Part shown: in pieces, positions 23,229 to 33,511 of the stretch | Position numbering within the stretch: position 1 is the stretch's first letter | Layout of the letters: every line of letters begins with the position of its first letter | Assembly: GCF_028583425.1 (NCBI RefSeq) | Contig: NC_072791.1 | Coordinates: 191,370,311 to 191,434,310, forward strand | Direction of reading: 5' to 3' | DNA length: 64,000 nt | From: Eublepharis macularius | Taxonomy: Eukaryota; Chordata; Lepidosauria; Squamata; Eublepharidae | Made by a program: the position numbers and the translations under genes | Notes under the pieces: generated by a model | Told to the model about the DNA's origin: nothing | Databases searched by the model: none | The model's input: the letters and a program-made list of their open reading frames with translations, nothing else

Positions 23229-25405
23229 CAATCTGCCTTATAAAGGTAAAATTAATGAAAAAGTGAAGGCTACTAAACTTCCAGGTTTTAAAAGATTCTT
23301 TTGTATCTGGTTTCTGGCCTAGACATGGCACAGAAATAGCCTTGGTTGTCCTGATAAGTGATCCATACCAGTCAACTGACAGGCAGAATATCTCCATGCT
23401 GGTTCTCTTGGATCTCTTCATGGAAACGTTATGAAGAGAGTGGGGCGGTGGGTTGCTCTTATGGGAATTTCTGTAACAGATTTTCACTTAAATCAAAATC
23501 TTTGATCTAAGTGGGCTGTGTGTTCTCCTTGCAGCTAAACATTTGTATCTGCGTATATTTATAAGTTCCAGATTCTTTGTCAAACTTATCCTTTTTCATC
23601 ATCCATGACATATATAATCATGGGTTTTTGTAGGTATCTATCCATCCTTCCCAATCTTTGACAAAATGTCAAGATAGAGAAAAGATTCTAAAGCACGGAC
23701 CGTTTTCTGGAAATGTAGAAAATGAAGATTTACAGAGAAGTTGATACAGGCAGGATCTGCTATAAATTATACACTACAGATATCCACTACAGAGCCAAAT
23801 CAATTTCAGCTTTCACATCCCACTGTGAAATATAAGCAGACATTCTCATGGTGTGCTTGAGAAGTATGATAAAGTGGCAATATAGGCCCTGTCAAAGACA
23901 GAGAAGGAATGTGCTCTTCATCACAGCAGGGTATTAGCAAGAAAGATAACCATATATGTGAATTTATAAAAGAAAAATGAGAACCAAAATGTGAAAGAAA
24001 AAAAAGTAATTTCTCCAGTATTTTATGACTTTGTGGAAATTATTATTGTAACTCAGTGTCCTCTCTAGCTGACAATTACACATAATTGTGTATTAAGTTG
24101 GAAAAGAAAGTTGATTATATAAATCTACATTTATTTGAAATACCTTCATAGACAGACAACAAATGAGCAGCAATAGTAAAAAAAAAAATTAAGCATGTAT
24201 CAATTTCAGTATTTTCTAAGTAATCCATAGTGTACACTAATGGTTGTGAAATTGTAGGTGGGGACCCAAGCATGTGAGTCCCTCACAGATGGATTGTGAA
24301 GCTAGGAGAAAGGAGAAGGAACCAGGTGAAATGGGAGAGAAGGCTGTGGGAGTCTAGATGGTGAATTCTGATTTGCCTCTGCATAATGTTTGAAATACAG
24401 CTTGTTGTTCTATATAATATTAGATATTTTTGAAAAATAAAATATAAACTTGTTAAATGCTCATTGATGTTAGATTCTTCTTTTTACTCTTGGGCATCGG
24501 GGGAAAGTAGAATGGAATTACATTGCACATGGGTCCTGGAACCAAATCCTACTTCACAAAATTTGAGACTCACTGGTGTAATCTCTTAGATACAATGCAA
24601 AGTGAGAAGGGCATTGATGGATTATGAATTTTATCCATTGGGCTGGCCTTTGTCCTCCATCTTGCAGTGGTTGTCACGACCTGGTAAGCATATGAATGGG
24701 TTGCAGCACACCAGATATTTATTTTGTTTGTGAGATTTCTCTTGCATATTGGATTGCATGGAGAAGCCCTTGGGCAAACTAGCTATTCATGTGATAACAG
24801 TAGTGCAATTTCGAACTGTTCCAGTTATGGAAATGGCTGCTGTGAGCTTTATCATTGTACATCCTTACTCACCTACAGTTTTTGTTAAAAATTATTAATC
24901 CTATGCATCCTCCCAAGCGTATAAGTTATCCTTACAATAACTGTATGAATTAGGTTAGGCTGAAAGAGAGTAAGCAATTTGTCCAATATCACTATATGCA
25001 GCTCTAAACAATATACCAGTGTTCATCTCTGATATCATAAATGTAAGAGATCAGATAAGGGAAGTGAGGCTGATTTCTAGTTGTGAACATGATCTTAAAT
25101 CTTCTTCATATTTAAAAGACTGATCACACTATACATTTATCACAATGATTCAGCTGATAACAGCCTTTCCGTGGCACTTGAAATTATCTGTAGAATCACT
25201 GACTTCTGGACTTGGCCATCTTGAGTTTGGACTCTTCGTGCTCATGCCCCATGATTTTGGAAGCTAAGATGTAGATCTAAGTAATGGTGTGAGAACCTAT
25301 GAGCTTTGAATTTATAACTTACTGAATTTATGCCTTTTTGAAATGATCCATGCTTGATTAAATTAAACTTTCTTTTGACCAACATGAGATGTTAGTCAGC
25401 AGCAC
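23229..25405. other. Intergenic, nothing recognised
   Basis: Plain sequence; 24900-25030 has a very worn variant-2 SINE trace (gaattaggttaggctgaaag). Confidence 0.45.
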
Positions 25406-25560
25406 CTAGACCGATTCCAAACGACTAACCTGAAGGCGCTGCATGCCGCCATGTTCCGGATCGCGATGGGGAAAACGCGCTATTTCGCGTTTTCCACGTC
25501 GCGATCCGGAACATGGCGGCATGCAGCGCCTTCAGGATAGTCGTCTGGAATCGGCCCTAG
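25406..25560. mobile_element. CpG-rich hairpin miniature element
   Basis: Two arms of about 70 bp pair almost perfectly: each contains ctgaaggcgctgcatgccgc then catgttccggatcgcga on one strand. A short loop near ctattt lies at about 25481. The ends are CTAG-ACCGATTCC and GGAATCGGCCCTAG. No matching target duplication was seen. Confidence 0.75.
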
Positions 25561-25711
25561 TGTAATGGAATTTAGGTGTTTCTTATTATTAATTGATCTT
25601 TGTTTTATACAGTGCTAGGCTGAAGGCATAAATGTGTGGGTGAGTGTGTCAGGGTGTGATTATGTTCACTTGAAGGCCATGCAAAGACAAGCTACAACAA
25701 ACAGACAAGTC

Positions 25712-26264
25712 TGTTCCATTGCTCACAGCCAATATAAGCTACAAAAGCCGAAGATACAGTTTCCGGTTTGCAGAGAACACAAAGGGATACTGTGTACGTA
25801 CATGCCAAGATACTGAAGACACCCTTGGATCAGGCCCCTCCAAGTGTCCGGAATCAGCTAACCCAAAACTTCTCATAAGATGGAAAGAAGAAGTTTTCAT
25901 CAGACTGTCCCAAACAGAAACCATTCTCCCAAGAAAGCTGTGACAGCACCCATCTACCTAATTCCTACCCTGTTCCTAGAAAGGAGGGTGTATGTGCAAA
26001 TCACACGGGGCCAGAGCATAGAGGGGTATAGAACCAGCAAAGAGAGAGCAGAATTTCCTTTACTATTCTGCAATTTGTGTTGAATCAACTGCATGTAAAG
26101 ATGGCCATTTGTATGGAAGTGCTCCTGTGTATGGAAGTGTATGAGTGGAATACAATGAGATACTTTTGAATTTCCTTGGTGTAAGTTTAATAAACATTAC
26201 TTCTATATCCAAGAACTTAATGTCTGGCTTTCTCTCTTTCTCCCTCCCTTATCTATGTGGAACA
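25712..26264 (+). mobile_element. Doubtful LTR-like fossil
   Basis: Ends TGTTCC and GGAACA, AATAAA at 26189 about 75 bp before the right end and a CT-rich stretch after it, as in LTR R/U5. The flanks do not repeat directly, so the call is weak. Confidence 0.22.
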
Positions 26265-26467
26265 GTCTTGCAGAGCCAAGAGTGGATTTGAATGGACGTT
26301 TGATCACTGTTTCAGCTCATTTGCACAGAGCATGGTCTTGTTTTGCCCTGACAATGGTGAAAATCCAATAATAGGTAATGTTGTATATTATGGCCAGGAC
26401 AGAGATGCCTCACTGCAAAGAGACTTTCTTTGGCGGCATTCCTGTAATAAATGCCATGGGTCCTGCC

Positions 26468-26708
26468 TTTTAAGAATAACAACAACAACAACAACAACAT
26501 TCTATTTATATATCCCCCTTCAGGATGACTTAACACCCACTCTGAGCAGTTTACAAAGTATGTTATTATTATCCCCAAAACAAAACACCCTGTGAGGTGG
26601 GTGGGGATGAGAGCTGTGACTGACCCAAGGTCACCCAGCCGGCTTCAAGTGGAGGAGTAAGGAATAAAACCCGTGCTCTTAACCACTACACCAAACTGGC
26701 TCTCCCAT
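26468..26708 (-). repeat. Sauria-type SINE
   Basis: Minus strand: gagagccagtttggtgtagt head, ccccacccacctcacagggt body, (GTT)n tail at the low-coordinate end. Confidence 0.85.
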
Positions 26709-27324
26709 TGCAAGAAGTGGTCCCACAAAACTGTTTACAACATAACAGGAAGTGGACAAAGTAGGACACAGCCTTCTTAGTCTGACATCTTATTTGATCA
26801 CCTTTGAGGTCATTTATATTAACATTTTTTTAAAATCTGTGTGACTCACTCTGTTAAAGCAATTGTTCTTTTAACAATTTTTTTTAAAAAAAGAAAAGAT
26901 TACATGTCAGTTTTTATTTCAATTTAATACATGCCATTCACAAATACATAAAACTCCCTTTGAGCTCCAAAGCAATGCCCAAGATTCCAGTGAGTAGCAG
27001 TATATTTACTGACAATATTTTGCCCCTGTTTAAGGTCCAGCCTTGGGCCAAAATTATTTCAATAAAAATAACAAAAAAAGTTCCAGTGTCTCCACCAAAT
27101 ATACGCGTACATTCATTGTTTGAATAACATTACGGTGAAAGTTTGTCTTAAAATATCTTCATAAAATGAAATGTTAGAATCTGGCTAAAAACCACACATT
27201 TCTCTTTTAACTAAAAAGAAGAAGATGGCCCGCCTTCTCTGGCTGATGTATTAGAAAGTGCCATTGAATGCTTGCACCTGGGATTTTAGTTGTTGGACTC
27301 TTGGATCAGTGAATCTAAGAGATG
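26709..27324. other. Intergenic, nothing recognised
   Basis: AT-rich plain sequence between a SINE and a hAT miniature element. Confidence 0.45.
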
Positions 27325-27332
27325 GATCCAGA

Positions 27333-27590
27333 CAGGGCTTTTTTTCTGGAAAAAAAGGTGGTGGAACTCAGTGGGTTGCCCTCGGAGAAAATTGTCACAT
27401 GGCTAGTGGCCCCACCCCCTGATCTCCAGACAGAGGGGAGTTTAGATTGCCCTCTATGCCTCAGTGGCGCGGAGGGCAATCTAAACTCCCCTCTGTCTGG
27501 AGATCAGGGGGTGGGGCCACCAGCCATGTGACCATTTTCAAGAGGTTCCGGAACTCCGTTCCACCATGTTCCCCCTGAAAAAAAGCCCTG
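27333..27590. mobile_element. hAT miniature element (CAGGGC family, copy 3)
   Basis: 258 bp, ends CAGGGCTTTTTTTC and GAAAAAAAGCCCTG, perfect 8-bp duplication GATCCAGA (27325-27332, 27591-27598). The inside is an inverted duplication of the block around cagacagaggggagtttaga. Confidence 0.9.
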
Positions 27591-27598
27591 GATCCAGA

Positions 27599-28284
27599 GA
27601 TGTGTCAGTGGAAAGGAAATGTATTTAGTACAATTCCACTTGCACAAGCAGTAGCACATTGGCTGCAATGACACATAACACTTTAACGGAATTCTTGATA
27701 AAATACCAATGTGGATATGGAGCAATGGAATGGACAACAGATGGCTCCCATGATTTCAATTTGGTTTTGAAATTGCATCAGAAGAAATTCCTAGTGCTGT
27801 GTTGTGTGCACTTAGCACAAGCAGAGAAGGAAGAGTAATTTTAGCATTTCCAGCAGGACTGTTACACACATGGAAATCTTCTGTGGGATCCAACCCAATA
27901 AAACCTGCCTTTGTTGAAACTGGTTGCTTTTAGTGTTGGATTTTTTTCTTTCTTTAGCGGGCTTTAATGATACATGAGACACAAACATTCAACAGGTGCA
28001 TCTTTTCCTGGCTTGGAGATGCAGTAATGATATATGGTTTTAAAAGTCACAGGAATCGTGCCAATAACAAGTGCCAACTTTATGCCTACCAATGCCACTG
28101 TTATTTCTGAGTAAAGCTACATCCTGTTTCATTTATTTACTACTGTGATTTCTATAGGTTTTAATTAACACTTTTTAAAGGCTTTCGAATGACGTATGTG
28201 TATCTGACTTAGTGAACTGTCTCCCAATTTGTATATTTTCAGAGCAAGTGCAAACTACTGTTTGCGATTTTGGATTTTAATTTT
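27599..28284. other. 3' flank of ITGB6, nothing recognised
   Basis: May include distal 3' UTR of ITGB6; no repeat or other gene is recognised. Confidence 0.4.
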
Positions 28285-28505
28285 TTAAAAAACTTCATTT
28301 ATACCCTGCCTTTCTCCCCAATGGGGACCCAAAGCAGCTTACATCATTTTCCTCTCCTCCATTTTATCCTCACAATAACCCTGTGAGGTAGGTTAGGCTG
28401 AGAATATATGACTGGCCCAAGGTGACCCAGCAAGTTTCCACGGCAGAGCGAGAATCTGAATCCGTGTCTCCCCAATCCTAGTCTGACCCTTTAACTACCA
28501 CACCC
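28285..28505 (-). repeat. tRNA-derived SINE (variant 2)
   Basis: Minus strand SINE with ggtcaccttgggccagtcat body and a gtgaggataaaatgg-like tail. It lacks the patch seen in the 3430-3712 copy. Confidence 0.75.
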
Positions 28506-28842
28506 CAGTGGCAACTTACGCTTTCCTGCAAACCAGAAAGTAACTAACTAGATTGCAGCATTTGAGAGGAGGAGGAAGAAGGTCTTTCCAGGCTTGTTCT
28601 TGTAGTGTCAAACTTTGATTTTCTATTTTTTCTGAACCAATCTACTGAAAACGGGCTCTCCGCCTCTGATTATGTCCAAGCACCAAGGGCCTTCTAGCCA
28701 TGTACTCTCTGAGCCTGATCTACAGTGCCATGCACAATATGTTAACCAACCTTCATTTAAAATGGTCGGTTTAATATATCAGTATTTTTGTAACAAACTT
28801 TCCGCCCTCAACTGCTAGTTCAGGACTGAACTTTCCTGAGAG
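28506..28842 (-). other. ITGB6: Probable start of the ITGB6 3' UTR
   Basis: The sequence directly follows the TAG stop and has no further splice signal I can defend. A SINE begins at about 28505. A minus-strand AATAAA lies near 28133 beyond that SINE, but nothing here decides where transcripts end. Confidence 0.4.
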
Positions 28843-28941
28843 CTAGTAAAGATCTGTGGCAGATCCCACTTGCTTTTCTTTATGCTTGTATGTTACGTTT
28901 TTAAATGTTGTTGTTGAGCCTCTGTACAGTGGGTTTGTTCC
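28843..28941 (-). CDS. ITGB6: ITGB6 terminal coding exon: NPLY and NVTY tail
   Basis: This terminal exon has 99 coding bases: [20 protein letters not shown] then [12 protein letters not shown] and TAG. NPLY is the talin-binding NPxY site and NVTY the kindlin-side NxxY site, with the TTT cluster between them. The short extension after NVTY typical of beta-6 is present, but its last eight residues differ from human (QKVDLSTDC there). The acceptor is tttctag. The exon continues as 3' UTR below 28843. Confidence 0.95.
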   Translation of the reverse strand, partial: GTNPLYRGSTTTFKNVTYKHKEKQVGSATDLY

Positions 28942-31900
28942 CTAGAAAAAGGAAAAAAAAAACAATATTCAACAGGTTTATTTTTTACTTTGATACTGTG
29001 GCATGCATTGTTAGTTTTAGCCTAACAGTTTCAATACGACTTGCTACACTTTTTAACTTGTGTGAAGAATAATTGGCTTTGTGACCTAACTCATTCATAA
29101 CACACTGTCTAATTGTCAAATCATTGTTTCTGTAGATTATAGTAAACAGTTTCTCTCTCCATGCCCCCTCTGGGTGGAATCTGATGGGGGGAGGGGGACT
29201 GTGTAGTCCAGCAACTAAGGAGTTAAAAGAGCTAGCCAAAAGCTTCTTTTCTTTTCCACCCCTCCCTCCCAACTCTTTATTTTACAAAAAGAGTGAATCT
29301 TTCTCTCTCTCCTGCAATCATTTCCAGTGGCACAGAGTGGTGCAAAGTGGTAAGCAGCAGTACTGCAGCCCAAGCTCTGCTCACGACCTGAGTTCAATCC
29401 TGGCGGAAGCCGGGTTCAGGTAGACGGCTCAGGGCTGACTCAGCCTTCCATCCTTCTGAGGTCGGTAAAATGAGTACCCAGTTTCCTGAGGGTAAAGTGT
29501 AGATGACTGGGGAAGGCAAGGGCAAACCACCCAATAAAAAGTCTGCCAAGAAAATGTCGTGATGCTACGTCCCCCCATGGGTCAGTAAAGACTTGGTGCT
29601 TGCACAGGGGACTACCTTTAAATTACAAAATCCAACACATAAACAGCACGTGCCAGGCATCACTGTGTGGTGAGACCCTAATCAATAACCTTCTCCACTA
29701 TGATGGGGTATACAGCAGCTTTCACACTGAGCTGTGTACTGAACCCTCTTCTCTAGGCTTCCTTAATAAGGATATGTTGGGTTAACCTGTATGATTCTTA
29801 TGTAACGGGGAGATTTTTATTCCTGAAGATGCCTTGCAAAAACAAATTGGTCCATGTTGCAGAGTTAAAGGTATAGTCAAGATAACTCAATCCTCCTGCT
29901 CCCAATTTCCCCTTAATGTTGGAACTTCAAAAAGTTAGCTAACTCATATGAATTCTTCAGAGATATGAATATCTTTTCTACATACCTGAAGGATTTGGGG
30001 GGAAACTCTGAAGCGCCCTCAGCTATCCCTAATTTTCTTTTAGCCTAAATGATGGACCTCAGGCAGGGGCTGTTCTTTCCCATAAATCTTAATAATAGTA
30101 CTACCACACTGAATTATTGTTTAGGAAGTCAATTGATTGCCATGCAGAACATGTAGATATTTTCCAAAAAAGTGTAGCTATTTCCCAAAGTATAAGATGT
30201 AAGCTAAATATGTGGTAGTTATGAGTTTTCCGCTGAATATAAAAGATCATAAAATGCTACATACCGTTTGCCATCTGGCCTTTGATCTCTCTGCTTCAAA
30301 CTTAGCAACTTCCTTGCGATCTTGAAATGAGATGAATAATTTCCATATGCAAAGTAAGACAACCCCAATGAGGAAGATTGCAATGGACACACCCAACATA
30401 ATCATGGGAATGTTTGGAGGCTGTGGACAGTCTGCGGAAATAAAAAGGAAGCCGTGGTAGTGGATCCCAAGTGGGCCTTCAAGTTCAAAAGAAACTATAT
30501 AATTTCTATGGAACAGAACAGATGTTCTGAACTGTTTTCATTTATAGAAAAGAACCTTGATCGACATTCCTGTGTCTTGCATGCTGTTTCCCCAGAACCA
30601 TCTTGCATGTGACTGCCCCATTAATTTCAGGGGACAGAACAGTTCTGAGTGCATGCCCAGCCATAAGAACATAAGAGAAGCCATGTTGGATCAGGTCAAT
30701 GGCCCATCCAGTCCAATACTCTGTGTCACACAGTGGTCAAAAAACCAGGTGTCATCAGGAGGTCTGCCAGTGGGGAAGGGACACTAGAAACCCTCCCACT
30801 GATTGCCCCCCCCAACACCAAGAATACAGAGCATTACTGCCCCGGACAGAGAATTCCATCTATACCTTGTGGCTAATAGCCACTGATGGACCTCTGCTCC
30901 ATATGTTTATCTAATCCCCCAATCCACCCAAAATTAATAAACAGGGAAGCTCACGAGGGAGCCCACACCAAATCACCAGAGCGGAATGATAATTCTGTCA
31001 TCAAAATAATCTGCAGCTATATAGATGTACAATTAAAGAAAGAGGAAATTAATAATATAATTAAATATAACTAAAGTAGAATGAAGACAAGATATGTAGA
31101 AAAAGTAATATACAGAATATAAGTTAAATTGGTTGACTTATATGAACGCATGGATTATATGGTTTATATGGTATATGGTTTATAGAAATATTTGAAATCA
31201 GGAAGTTATGAAATTATGGAAAAAGGGACAAATTGTTTGTCTAATACGGAAGAAGGGACTTAAAGATAGGGTACAGAGTTAAAAATAGTTAAAGAATTAT
31301 TGCTTAGATTAAAGGGAAAGTATATGTTTGTTAGATAGACGAATTTAAAATGAGTAAGGGAAAAGGGACAAAGGGTTGGAAAACTGTTGGAAGTCTACAA
31401 AAAAGGGGGGAAAGGGAGGGGGTTAGAAATTGGGAAACGGGAATTGATTGTAATGTGAAATCAAATGATTCTAATTCCAATAAAAATTTTATTAAAAAAA
31501 ATAATAATCTGCAGCTTTGATTGTTTTGGCCCTCTTTAATCTCCATACTGGCTATCTGTCACTTTCTGATCCCAAACAAACTCCTCAGTCATCCTTTCAA
31601 AGCCTTCCATGGCAATGCCTTCTTTGTAGTTCTGCTCTCCTGTTCTGTTGCCTATATCCTTTGCTCCTCCAGCTCTGTTATACTCAACCATCCAAAAGCC
31701 TCTGCCCATTATCTCTCACAGCTTCTTATTCTTGGAACTGCCTCCCAGGACGTGCATGATGCCACCTCTCCTTCCTTCCTTCATATCCCACATTTGGAAT
31801 GACTTTTCCCCATAAAGCCAGTGGCACAATGCACTGAAACTAAGCACATGTGTGCTGCCTCCCTTTCCTCTCTTTCTCATCTCCCTGGTGTCAAAGTATA

Positions 31901-33472
31901 GATAGTAGGTGCTGCAGGAAAAGGATCTATGTTCTTGTACTGTGTTAAGTGCTACGCACATTGATGACATTATGTCAGAAATATATGACAATAAATTAGT
32001 CCAGCATCATCTGCATTTCTTCTCCATATGACTTTTAATCCTGCACATTTTCTATCTATTAACATTTTATCCCATTAGTCTTTGCACTATTTAACCTTCA
32101 GAACAACACAGTGACTAGGCTCCCAGAGAATGACTAACTAAGGTCATCCAGTGGCCAGGGCCAGCTGTCCACTAGTTGCAGCCAGGAGTCAACTATTGGG
32201 AGGCATGGTGCCACAGCCCTGCCCCCAGGGGGCAGAGGAGGACCTGCAGTAGCTTCCCCATGGAACAGGAGGAGGGTGGCAAAGTAATATGCGTAAGGCA
32301 CCAAAAATCCTTGGGGCAGCCCGGATCGAGTAGGGACTGGAGTTCAAACCCAGGTTTCTGGATCCTTCTGGAACCTCCACCCCACAGTGGCTTGGATCGA
32401 TTTTTGCTGATTTTTCCCCTCCTGCAGCAGCCCAATATTTCCCCTAAATGATGTTCTGTGAGTCGGGGCGGGGGGGGGGGGGTAATCTGAGAAGAAAACT
32501 GGTAAAAAGCCCCCTATGCATGCTTAGCAATTCTAGGCTGGATGCAAGCTACTGACACTTATTCATGATGGGCTACAACGAACAAGAATTTCAGGAGCAT
32601 TTTGCCACTAAAGTTAAATATTAGACAACACAGAACACATCAAGCTGACTGTTTTAAGTTGGTAATGTATATAAGAGGTGATTTACCAAGGCCAAGCGAC
32701 CTACCTTTCTGCGTTATGCTGTGAATGGTTGCTTTTCCTTGTTCATCATCTTCCATTACAAACGTGATAATACATTCATTCTCCCCTTGTAATAAACACT
32801 GGACAGATTTATCTTTGATGCTATCTGTGAGGGAGGAAGAAACCCATCCTGCAGGTCAGACTCAATTCATCAAGCACTAGCCATGAAGATGAAAGGATTT
32901 ATAATACCAGGTTTGTGTTCAACAGACAGTAAAGGAGGGGAGGCTAGAATACCTAAAAGAATTCCATACAATACTTTTATCCCTAAAAGGTTTTTCGTTG
33001 TGATTTTTTCCTTGTTAGACTTTCCACTTAGATTTCAGATGAGGTGGCCCAGGTGTTGTCAATCTACCTTGACCATCAAATCTGCAGTAATTTGAAATTC
33101 AATGAATTAGAAATACTTCCAAAAGAGTTGTCATTGCTGTCTAGGGAATATAATAGCCCTGATTATAGTACAAAGTAAACTATATGTTCTCTTTGTCTTT
33201 TTGGTACTGGTAGAATGTCTAGACTGTGGTTTCAGTGTTGCATATTCCCACATCAAATGGATACTGATCCCTTTCAAAAGATCTGCCACTGCTCCCTAAA
33301 TGCTGTTATAAAGGGTAATGCAACCTGGATTCTTATAACAATTAAATATACATTCAGAATAAAAAATGAGAACCACTGAATAATCATAATGATGTTTGGC
33401 AAGCAGAACATTAAAAGGAATAAAGACGACAAACTCCCCAGTTTTAGTTTCTTCACTGAGTTGAATGTAGTT

Positions 33473-33511
<39 letters not shown>

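Larger units (their letters stand above)
30432..32704 (-). other. ITGB6: ITGB6 intron with CR1 and L1 pieces
   Basis: GT-AG intron of 2273 bases. A CR1-type LINE tail is followed by a 5'-truncated L1. The stretch 31517-32704 is unassigned; it contains a pyrimidine-rich segment near 31560-31790 and a poly-G run near 32466. Confidence 0.85.

Noticed and set aside
25712-26264. A confident LTR call
   Set aside because: The ends are inverted but the flanks do not form a direct duplication; kept only as a low-confidence entry.
1-28842. PLA2R1 first exon, expected downstream of ITGB6 from human gene order
   Set aside because: No signal-peptide, ricin-type or lectin-domain exon was seen on the minus strand. 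It probably lies before base 1.
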